A DNA stretch of 5,932 bases from Sphingomonadaceae bacterium (GTDB lineage Bacteria > Pseudomonadota > Alphaproteobacteria > Sphingomonadales > Sphingomonadaceae): positions 1-5,932 of the forward strand of contig JACMKH010000113.1 of assembly GCA_014380205.1 (NCBI GenBank). The letters run 5' to 3'. The notes beneath the pieces are model-generated. The model had not been told where the DNA came from, did not search any database, and worked only from the letters and a program-made list of their open reading frames with translations. Of the stretch, positions 1 through 5,450 are shown piece after piece; positions within the stretch are counted from its first letter, which is position 1; every line of letters starts with the position of its first letter. The translations under genes were made by a program, and so were the position numbers.

Positions 1-661
1 CGCCGAGCGTCGCCGCGCTCTCGGCGTCCGCCGCGCCGCCGCTGAGCTCCTCGACGATCCGCGCGAGCGGCACCTCGCCCGCGTCGGCCGTGACCTCAAA
101 GGTCAGCGAGGGAATCCGGTTGCCGAAATCGGCGAGCTGCATTCCTTCGAACACCGCGAGCGCGATCCCGCGATACGCCGGCGCCTCGCCGTCCTCGGCG
201 GCCGCGATCAGCGGATCGACCGCCTGGTCCTCGCCGCCGAGATGAGGCCGGAACCCCGTCTCGCTCTTCCAGTCCCCCGCTTCGCCGCGCAACAGCTTGC
301 CGTCGGCCCAGATTCGCCCCACGCCGAGGATCGGCCGCCCCGAAAGCGCCACCGCGAAGCTCGCCGAATAGCTGTAGCTCGTCGTCGCCGGCCGCCCCTT
401 GCCGCCGCCCTCGCGGTTCCGGTCCTCGATCAGATCGGTCGACCAGACCACCGTCCCCGCGACGCGCATCGTCCCGAACACCTTGGGAATGGGCGTCCCA
501 TAGGCGGAGGTCTGCACCGCCAGATTCTCGATCTGCCCCACCTCGCGCCCCTTGGGCCCGAACAGCGCGCCATCGATGCGTTGTCCGATAACCGCCCCGA
601 TCAACCCCCCGATCGGCCCGCCCAAGGCGGTGCCAGCCGCCGTCAACACCAAGGTCGCCAT
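1..661 (-). CDS. GTA tail-tip megatron protein (g15 type), N-terminal 220 residues
   Basis: This is the start of the large host-contact protein at the tip of GTA tails (RcGTA g15, annotated in many genomes as a glycoside-hydrolase/TIM-barrel-like phage tail protein, usually well over 1,000 residues). The gene runs off the window, so only residues 1-220 are visible. They open with a glycine/alanine-rich hydrophobic segment (about residues 8-26, with GGPIGGLIGAVIGQ) and continue with blocks I recognise as typical of the family: TSAYGTPIPKVFGTMRVAGT (51-70), the GGGKGRP linker (85-91), SYSYSASFAVALSGRPI (95-111), GRIWADGKLLRG (115-126) and LADFGNRIPSLTFEV (176-190). The TIM-barrel and tail-fibre parts lie outside. 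The ATG at 659-661 follows the g14 stop by 21 bases; only a weak G-rich stretch precedes it, so translation may be coupled to g14. Role in adhesin or receptor binding is known for the family and inferred here. Confidence 0.93.
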   Translation of the reverse strand, partial: MATLVLTAAGTALGGPIGGLIGAVIGQRIDGALFGPKGREVGQIENLAVQTSAYGTPIPKVFGTMRVAGTVVWSTDLIEDRNREGGGKGRPATTSYSYSASFAVALSGRPILGVGRIWADGKLLRGEAGDWKSETGFRPHLGGEDQAVDPLIAAAEDGEAPAYRGIALAVFEGMQLADFGNRIPSLTFEVTADAGEVPLARIVEELSGGAADAESAATLG

Positions 662-680
662 GATGCACCCCGCCCAAATC

Positions 681-708
681 CGTCATTCCCGCGAACGCGG
701 GAATCCAG
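681..708. repeat. Dispersed palindromic repeat (ATTCCC...GGGAAT type)
   Basis: A perfect inverted repeat, ATTCCCGCG-AA-CGCGGGAAT, occupies 685-704. It is flanked by CGTC on one side and CCAG on the other, giving the familiar 28-base consensus whose translation reads WIPAFAGMT in one frame. Elements of this kind (similar to neisserial dRS3 and REP-like elements) are scattered through many proteobacterial genomes. Only one copy is in the window. It is unusual in lying inside a coding region: on the minus strand it covers the last codons and the stop of g14. There is no T-run after it in either direction, so it does not look like an intrinsic terminator. Confidence 0.8.
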
Positions 709-1123
709 CTTCTTCTTCCTCTTCGACGCTTCCGAATCGCCACACCCCCGTCACCGGCCACCCCGGCGCGCCCGGCGTCTCGACCACGCGCCGCAGCCGC
801 GCATCGGCATGCACTAGCCCCGTCCCCGTCCAAACTCCGAGATGCCCCTGCCCCGGCCCCGCGCGCATCACCATGAGATCGCCTGGCGCGAGTTCCTGGG
901 CCCGCGCGAAACCGAGCGCCTCGAGCCCCGCAGCGACGCGCTCGACGCTCCCCCGCAGCCTGTATCCATTCGGAACATCCAGCCGCGCCGCGCCCGCGCG
1001 AACCGCGAACGCCGCCAATCCCACGCAATCGAGCCCCGTCGCCGGATCGCGCCCCTGCGCCCGAAACCGCGCGCCGACACACGCCCGCGCCGCCGCGACG
1101 GCAGCCGCCCCACATCCATCCAT
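683..1123 (-). CDS. NlpC/P60 family tail peptidase (GTA g14 type)
   Basis: A 146-aa cell-wall hydrolase expected to cut peptidoglycan stem peptides while the tail penetrates the envelope. The NlpC/P60 papain-like triad can be seen: C33 in GLDCVGL (30-36), H94 in GHLGVW (93-98) and H105 in LVHAD (103-107). The PGD motif at 80-82 (LAPGDLMVM) is also typical. The length fits the GTA peptidase. The start is not certain. ATG at 1121-1123 has GGAG 13 bases upstream; an in-frame GTG at 1160-1162 would overlap the g13 TGA stop (GTGA) and add 13 residues (VSQGFGDRRTEIR). A more distant ATG at 1273 lies deep inside g13 and is unlikely. The C-terminus is odd: after WRFGSV comes EEEEEAGFPRSRE, of which the last residues and the TGA are supplied by a dispersed palindromic repeat, so the original end was probably replaced. 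Confidence 0.88.
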   Translation of the reverse strand: MDGCGAAAVAAARACVGARFRAQGRDPATGLDCVGLAAFAVRAGAARLDVPNGYRLRGSVERVAAGLEALGFARAQELAPGDLMVMRAGPGQGHLGVWTGTGLVHADARLRRVVETPGAPGWPVTGVWRFGSVEEEEEAGFPRSRE

Positions 1124-1158
1124 TCTGATCTCGGTTCTCCGATCCCCGAACCCCTGAC

Positions 1159-1980
1159 TCACCCCGCCCCTGGGTAGCGTGTGAGCAGGTCGTTCCCCGG
1201 CAGATGCGGCTCGCCCCGGAAGTTCTCTGCGTTCGCGAACCGCGCCGCGCAGGTCGCGAACAGCTTGTCGCACCCCTCGACGATCTCGACCCTGTCGCCC
1301 GCCGCCACCGCGAACGCCGCGGGATCGCGCAGGGTCAGCTCCGCCCCGACCGATCGCAGAATCGCGCCCCCCAGCCCGCTATTCGCCCCGTCGGTCCAGC
1401 GCAGCCGCCCATAGCCATAGGCGTTGGCCCCCGTCGCCGCGCTCTCCACGACCAACGTGCGTGCATCGACCACCTCGGCGACGCGTGTGATCCGCGTCCG
1501 CGCCGCGAGGTCGACCCGGCATCGCTCGTCGCCGAACCGCGCGCGGCATTCGGGCGAGGTCAGCTCGATCGCGGGCCGCTCGAGCAGCGCCGCCGGTCCG
1601 CGCAGCTCGGCGCTGAACCGGCCGTCCTGGGTCGAAACATCGCCCAGCTCGCCGCGCGCGAGGAACAGCGTATCGCCCGCCGGATCGCTCCAGTCCACCA
1701 CGAACAGCCGGACCTCCGCCGCGTCCCATCGCCCCGCCTCGAGATCGGCGGAAGTGATGGCGTCGCTGGTCAGCGCCCCCGCCACATCCATCGTGTCCGC
1801 CTCGAACCCGTCCGAAAGGCTGACCGCCGAGGGCGCCATCCCGGGCGCCGCGCGATACACCAGCCCACCGATCGCCAGATCGCGGTCGTGCGTCGTGAAC
1901 CCAAGACAGACCCCATCCCGCCGCCGCAGCCGCCAGAAGAAGGCGATCGTGGTGAGCTCATGCTGCAAAAAATCGGTCAT
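1159..1980 (-). CDS. Tail hub protein, DUF2163 / BR0599-type (GTA g13 type)
   Basis: A 273-aa protein of the family annotated as DUF2163 (TIGR02218) with a phage BR0599-type C-terminal domain; in RcGTA the g13 product is the tail hub between the distal tail ring and the tip protein. Residues 7-35 (HELTTIAFFWRLRRRDG..GFTTHDRDL) and the C-terminal block CDKLFATCAARFANAENFRG (237-256), followed by GNDLL, are the clearest signatures. Cysteines C145, C154, C237 and C244 form a C-x8-C ... C-x6-C pattern like that of lambda gpL-type tail-tip proteins, which bind a [4Fe-4S] cluster; cluster binding here is inferred. The ATG at 1978-1980 has AGGGAG four bases upstream. The stop is 35 bases before the preferred g14 start, or overlaps it if g14 starts at the GTG. 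A cytochrome c gene separates it from g12, its usual neighbour. Confidence 0.93.
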   Translation of the reverse strand: MTDFLQHELTTIAFFWRLRRRDGVCLGFTTHDRDLAIGGLVYRAAPGMAPSAVSLSDGFEADTMDVAGALTSDAITSADLEAGRWDAAEVRLFVVDWSDPAGDTLFLARGELGDVSTQDGRFSAELRGPAALLERPAIELTSPECRARFGDERCRVDLAARTRITRVAEVVDARTLVVESAATGANAYGYGRLRWTDGANSGLGGAILRSVGAELTLRDPAAFAVAAGDRVEIVEGCDKLFATCAARFANAENFRGEPHLPGNDLLTRYPGAG

Positions 1981-1998
1981 AACGCTCCCTACGCAAAC

Positions 1999-2018
1999 CT
2001 TCCCCCTCGCGGGCGAAG
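1999..2018. other. Imperfect hairpin ahead of the g13 ribosome binding site
   Basis: CTTC-C-CCC-TCGC-GGG-C-GAAG can fold as a 4 bp plus 3 bp stem with one C-C mismatch and a four-base loop. On the transcribed minus strand it lies 8 bases upstream of the AGGGAG element of g13. There is no T-run. It could be a repeat remnant or a leader structure; the evidence is only the pairing. Confidence 0.3.
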
Positions 2019-2035
2019 TTGGATGAGAGATTCGG

Positions 2036-2060
2036 TGTCATGATGGGGCGCGATCACCCC
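2036..2060. repeat. Left copy of an imperfect direct repeat flanking the cytochrome gene
   Basis: In the gap between the cytochrome c and hub genes the bases TCATGATGGGGC, then GATC, then ACCCC closely match a stretch at 3065-3090 on the far side of the cytochrome gene, in the same orientation. By eye about 20 of 25 positions agree, with one single-base gap. The unit contains TGGGG and CCCC arms around GATC, so it may also fold as a short hairpin. It may mark an insertion boundary or be two copies of an intergenic repeat. Confidence 0.45.
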
Positions 2061-2070
2061 AAGCGGGAAG

Positions 2071-2085
2071 GGCGCAGTCTGCGCC
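2071..2085. other. Small perfect hairpin downstream of the cytochrome gene
   Basis: GGCGCA-GTC-TGCGCC is a perfect 6-bp inverted repeat with a three-base loop, 41 bases beyond the cytochrome stop in the direction of transcription. On the transcribed strand it is followed by CTTCCCGC and not by a run of T, so it is a poor intrinsic terminator. It could slow or protect the cytochrome mRNA end. Confidence 0.35.
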
Positions 2086-2125
2086 ATCGGGAGTCAAAGG
2101 AAATTCCCCCGCAGCGTTCGTCGCC

Positions 2126-2980
2126 CTACCGCTCAACCCCAGCCCGCGCGATCAGATAATCGTAAATCGCATCAACCTCGCCGTCCGTGAAATGCGCGAA
2201 GCGCCCGCGCGAGACCTCGGCCATGAGCTCCAGCTCTCGCTCGCCCACCGGCTCGCCCGTACGCAGCAGGTGATGGAATTGCCCGCGCGTATAGGCGCCC
2301 ACGACGATCAGGTCGGGCGGCGGCGAATCGTTATCCGGTGTCGCCACTTCCCCGGTCAAATCGATACTGTGGCATTCGGCGCACGTCGCGCGCGTCATAT
2401 AGCGCGCCTGGTCGTGCCCGCCGTCGAGCGCGAGCGGCCCCAGCGCTCGGTTCTCGGCGACATATTCGGGAGTCGGCCTGAGCTCGCCGCGCTCGATCGC
2501 CGCGCGGCCGGCGGGGCCGATCGCGATGCGCGGATGATCCTCCCCTGCCGGCGGAAGCGTGCGAAGATACGCGGTCAGCGCCGTCATGTCCTCGGCGGCA
2601 AGATGCGTGAAGATTTCCGACGGCATCGCCCACAGCGGCGATCCGTCCGCGCGGACCCCAAGCCGGATCGCGCGCTCGAGCGCGGCGTCGCTGTAACCGG
2701 GCAGCACGCGCGTCAGGTTCGAGGTATAAAGCACCGCGAAATCAGGGTCGTCCTCCCAGATGTGCCCGGTCAGATCGGCGCCATGGCACCCCTGGCATCC
2801 GAGCACCCGCGCCAGCCGCGCGCCATGCGCGATCAGGCGCACCTCGTCCGGCCCCGCCGCCGCCGCCCGTTCGAACCCGATCGGCGGCTGCACGGCCTGC
2901 GCCCCATCGGGCTCAGGCGCATCCCCGCCGCAGCCCGATACCAGCAGGAGCATGACCAGCGCGGCCAACCCAAACCTCAT
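2126..2980 (-). CDS. Di-heme cytochrome c lipoprotein
   Basis: A 284-aa exported electron-transfer protein. Residues 1-17 (MRFGLAALVMLLLVSGC) are a lipoprotein signal with lipobox VSGC, so C17 should be lipidated; the following GG lacks the Asp that retains lipoproteins in the inner membrane in E. coli. Two class I cytochrome c domains follow, each with a CXXCH heme motif: CQGCH at 62-66 and CAECH at 200-204. Likely axial methionines are M119 (LWAMPSEIF) and M253 (ELMAEVSRGRFAHFTDGEVDA). The ATG at 2978-2980 is preferred over an upstream ATG at 3106 because it begins the signal peptide directly and has GGAGG five bases upstream; the upstream 42 residues are basic and featureless. GC content is as high as in its neighbours. 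Nothing in tail assembly calls for a cytochrome, so it looks like a cargo gene placed between g12 and g13, set apart by 129 and 145 bases. Redox partner and exact role are unknown. Confidence 0.93.
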   Translation of the reverse strand: MRFGLAALVMLLLVSGCGGDAPEPDGAQAVQPPIGFERAAAAGPDEVRLIAHGARLARVLGCQGCHGADLTGHIWEDDPDFAVLYTSNLTRVLPGYSDAALERAIRLGVRADGSPLWAMPSEIFTHLAAEDMTALTAYLRTLPPAGEDHPRIAIGPAGRAAIERGELRPTPEYVAENRALGPLALDGGHDQARYMTRATCAECHSIDLTGEVATPDNDSPPPDLIVVGAYTRGQFHHLLRTGEPVGERELELMAEVSRGRFAHFTDGEVDAIYDYLIARAGVER

Positions 2981-2985
2981 CCAGA

Positions 2986-2990
2986 CCTCC
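2986..2990 (-). promoter_or_regulatory. Strong ribosome binding site deciding the cytochrome start
   Basis: On the minus strand GAGGGAGG ends five bases before the ATG at 2980. It is the best Shine-Dalgarno match in the window and supports the short form of the protein, which begins with the lipoprotein signal. It also implies that the cytochrome is translated independently of g12. Confidence 0.8.
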
Positions 2991-3046
2991 CTCGCAACGC
3001 CCGTCGTTTCCCCCGCGCTAATCTTATGCGCTTCTCCGCCGCCTGC

Positions 3047-3064
3047 GCGTCTCGTGCAAGACGC
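3047..3064. promoter_or_regulatory. Inverted repeat upstream of the cytochrome gene
   Basis: GCGTCT-CGTGCA-AGACGC is a perfect 6-bp inverted repeat with a six-base spacer, 67 bases upstream of the cytochrome start. No T-run follows on the minus strand. It could be an operator for a dimeric regulator or an mRNA hairpin between g12 and the cytochrome. I see no convincing -35/-10 pair nearby, although TAAGAT occurs between it and the gene. Confidence 0.35.
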
Positions 3065-3090
3065 TCTCATGGTGGGGCATGATCGACCCC
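3065..3090. repeat. Right copy of an imperfect direct repeat flanking the cytochrome gene
   Basis: TCATGGTGGGGC, then GATC, then GACCCC lies in the gap between g12 and the cytochrome gene and matches 2036-2060 in the same orientation, with one extra G and about four mismatches. Together the two copies bracket the cytochrome gene at a distance of about one kilobase. Confidence 0.45.
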
Positions 3091-3109
3091 GTCTCGATGG
3101 GAGCATGAA

Positions 3110-5422
3110 TCACTCCCGCACCTCGACCAGCGGCACGCTCGCCATCTCTCCCGCGCCGAAGGTCGCGCGGCTCACCTCGAGCCGGTCCTCGGCGAAGCGC
3201 ACTGGCACGTCGAAGCGGAACCCCGCGCGCACCTCCGCGTCCTCGGGGGGCACGATGTCGAACGCGACCACCCCGCCCTCCTCGAGCGCCCAGCCGGTCA
3301 TAGCCTCGACGCCATCGACCGCGACGCGCACGCTTCCCGCGACCGGCCGCGTGATCCGCCGCACCTGCTCCTCGCCCGCCTCGCCATAGCGCTTGACCAG
3401 CGCGAACCGTGTCTCGACCCCGTCACCCGTCCCCAGCCGCTGATCCCCCGCCCCCGGCGTCCCCGTCATCCCGTTCGAGCTGTCGTCGAACGGATCGCGA
3501 AACCGAAACCCCCGCGCCGCCCCGCGCCGCGCCCGGAAGAAGCCGATCAGCTCCGCCGCATCGGCCTCCGATCGCACCCCGGGACCCGCGTCGAAGCGTA
3601 GCCGCGCGTTCGCCCAGTCGCTGTTGCGCTGCTCGGCGCCCGAGGCGGTCGTCACCACCGCCGTCGAGAATTGCGGCGCGGCCACCGCCTCGCGCCCCAG
3701 CGCCAGCGGAAACGGCACATCGTCGAACGCCTGCATCGCGCCCTCTCCCTCGTCGAAATGGGTGAATCCGTCGCGGACGACCTGCGGCAGCGCCCAAACG
3801 AACGTCTCCGCCGTCTCGCGCCCGCGCGCCGCTCCGGCCGCCGCCGCGATTCGCGGCCAAAGCGTCCCGGCGTCCGCGCCGTCGAGCACGAACCCCGCGA
3901 AATAGTGCTGCTCGCCGATCGCATAGCCGAGCCGCGCGCTCATCGCCGCGATCCCGCGCGTGGTCGCGCCGCTGTTCCCCGCGGTCGTCCAGTCGTAATC
4001 CTCGAGCTGGAGAATATCGAACGCCGGGCTCGCCCAGCCGAGCGGCACGTTCGCCCGCCGCGTGTGCGGCGCCTCGGCGTCGAGCACTGTCGGCAGATAG
4101 ACGAGCAGCAGCAGATCGGCCTCGGGCGCGGCGCCGCGAACCGCGTCGGCGAGCGCCGCCGTCGAATCTGCGAGCATCTCGCCTGCCAGATCGAGCATCG
4201 CGATCTGCCCCGGATCGAGCGCGCCGCGAACATCGGGAATCGACCGGAGGCTCGGCCCGAACGCCGCGACCGCCGCATCGTCGTAAAGGCAAATCCGCCC
4301 CGTCCCGTCGGGAAAGATCCACCACCAGGGCTCGCCGATCTGGAAGCGCACGGGCAGCCCCGCCGCCTCGACGATGGCGACGAACGCCAACGCGACCTCT
4401 TCGAGGTACCCCATCGCCGCCGCGTTGGCGGGCGAGAGCAAGGACGAGGGCGGAACCCATCCAGTCAGCGCGGGCAGTCCCGCCTCGTCGCGTTGCTTCC
4501 AGTCCTCGGGGCAGACCTCGTCGAGCAGCTCGTACGAAAGCGAGACGACGATGTCATACCCCAGCGCCTGCCCCCGCGCCGCGAAATCCGCGTGCCACGC
4601 CGTGCACGGCGCGTTGAGCGCTCCGCCCGCCTCAGTCGCCAGCCCGTCGTCGAGCCGGTAATAATGGCTCATCCCGACATAATGGTTGATCACGTCGCGG
4701 TAGCCGAGGTGGAGCGCGTTCCTCAGCACGCGCGCGGGCGTCTGGTTATAGCAGTCGTCGTACCCCGTCGCGATCCTCAGCCCGTGCGCGGGGAGCATCG
4801 CGTCGCCGATCGGGATCGTCGATCCCGGCCCCTCGCAGGCCATATCGCTGATCTCGACCCAGCCCTCGGCCGCCGCCGCGAGCGGCGCGTCCTCGCCCGT
4901 GTAGCCCGGCGCGACCAGCGAGACGAACATCCGGTCGACATCCCCCGCCCACACCGGATCGGCCTCGTCCGGCAGCAGGAACCCGCCATCGATCGCCCCG
5001 AAGTCAAGGCTGACGATCGCGTCTTCGGCCGTCCCCTCCGCATAGTTCCACAACCGCACATACCAGGTCCGCGCCGCCCCGAGCGCATCGCGCCCCTCGA
5101 TCGTCAAAGTCGGCCCGTCGGTCAGGTCGAGCGCGCACACCCCGCTCGATTGCCAGCGAAAGCTCAGCCGGCATCCACGAAAATCGCGCCGCGTCGCATA
5201 GGCGATCAACGGATGATCGAGCCGATCCTCCGCCTCCCAGATCAACCCCGCGAGATCGTCCTCGCGATAAAACACCGCGTCGACCCGCAGTGCTGTTGGC
5301 CCGGTCGTTACCACCGAAGCCATCATCGGCCGCGGAAAATTGACCGTCCAGAACCGCGGATCGAAACGTCTGATATGGGCGAACACAAGCGCGTCGCCGG
5401 CCTTCGCGAGCCAATGTCCCAT
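3110..5422 (-). CDS. Long distal-tail protein: TIM-barrel-like region fused to DUF2460 (GTA g12 type)
   Basis: A 770-aa protein. Roughly residues 563-770 are DUF2460 (TIGR02217), the whole length of the g12 distal-tail (Dit) protein of RcGTA. This part begins MQAFDDVPFPLALG and contains GFFRARRGAARGFRFRDPFD (65-84 of the domain) and RRITRPVAGSVRVAVDG. The preceding 560 residues are an extension: an N-terminal region (1 to about 205, starting MGHWLAKAGDALVFAHI) and a region of about 210-555 that reads like a TIM-barrel glycosidase fold, with GEPWWWIFPDG at 363-373 (E364) and FDILQLEDYDW at 468-478 (E474) as possible catalytic or ligand-binding acids. Similar long forms are, to my memory, described as non-contractile tail sheath-like TIM-barrel proteins. 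It probably decorates the tail end and may bind envelope or capsule glycans (inference). The ATG at 5420-5422 has AGGGA eight bases upstream. No signal peptide is seen. Divergent from the small gene to its right, 28 bases between starts. Confidence 0.92.
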   Translation of the reverse strand: MGHWLAKAGDALVFAHIRRFDPRFWTVNFPRPMMASVVTTGPTALRVDAVFYREDDLAGLIWEAEDRLDHPLIAYATRRDFRGCRLSFRWQSSGVCALDLTDGPTLTIEGRDALGAARTWYVRLWNYAEGTAEDAIVSLDFGAIDGGFLLPDEADPVWAGDVDRMFVSLVAPGYTGEDAPLAAAAEGWVEISDMACEGPGSTIPIGDAMLPAHGLRIATGYDDCYNQTPARVLRNALHLGYRDVINHYVGMSHYYRLDDGLATEAGGALNAPCTAWHADFAARGQALGYDIVVSLSYELLDEVCPEDWKQRDEAGLPALTGWVPPSSLLSPANAAAMGYLEEVALAFVAIVEAAGLPVRFQIGEPWWWIFPDGTGRICLYDDAAVAAFGPSLRSIPDVRGALDPGQIAMLDLAGEMLADSTAALADAVRGAAPEADLLLLVYLPTVLDAEAPHTRRANVPLGWASPAFDILQLEDYDWTTAGNSGATTRGIAAMSARLGYAIGEQHYFAGFVLDGADAGTLWPRIAAAAGAARGRETAETFVWALPQVVRDGFTHFDEGEGAMQAFDDVPFPLALGREAVAAPQFSTAVVTTASGAEQRNSDWANARLRFDAGPGVRSEADAAELIGFFRARRGAARGFRFRDPFDDSSNGMTGTPGAGDQRLGTGDGVETRFALVKRYGEAGEEQVRRITRPVAGSVRVAVDGVEAMTGWALEEGGVVAFDIVPPEDAEVRAGFRFDVPVRFAEDRLEVSRATFGAGEMASVPLVEVRE

Positions 5423-5450
5423 TGATGATGTCCCTGTAGAATTGTAGCTG
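5423..5450. promoter_or_regulatory. AT-rich divergent start region between g12 and the antisense gene
   Basis: These 28 bases are the least GC-rich non-coding stretch here. On the minus strand AGGGA (5431-5435) serves g12, and TACAAT lies just upstream as a -10-like hexamer without a good -35. On the plus strand TAGAAT (5437-5442) lies about 9 bases before the ATG of the small gene, which has no Shine-Dalgarno sequence; that spacing would suit a leaderless transcript. Both promoter readings are weak. Confidence 0.25.

Noticed and set aside
685..704. Palindrome as an intrinsic terminator between g14 and g15
   Set aside because: No T-run on either side, and the loop is very tight; it is better explained as a dispersed repeat.
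96..1115. 339-codon minus-strand frame crossing g14 and g15
   Set aside because: Out of frame with both; low-complexity Gly/Arg/Ala composition, and it reads through the dispersed repeat (WIPAFAGMT).
1204..2043. 279-codon plus-strand frame opposite the hub gene
   Set aside because: Shadow of the DUF2163 gene; no recognisable protein features.
2192..3082. 296-codon plus-strand frame opposite the cytochrome gene
   Set aside because: Arg-rich shadow; the minus strand carries a signal peptide, two CXXCH motifs and a strong ribosome binding site.
2981..3106. Upstream ATG extending the cytochrome by 42 residues
   Set aside because: It would bury the lipoprotein signal behind a basic segment; the ATG at 2980 has a strong ribosome binding site and begins the signal directly.
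3099..3117. GGGAG / CTCCC inverted repeat around the g12 stop as a terminator
   Set aside because: Only 5 bp with a 9-base loop and no T-run; likely chance in GC-rich DNA.
3671..5425. 584-codon open frame on the plus strand opposite g12
   Set aside because: Arg/Pro-rich composition with no domain sense; it is the antisense shadow of a high-GC gene with clear DUF2460 signatures.
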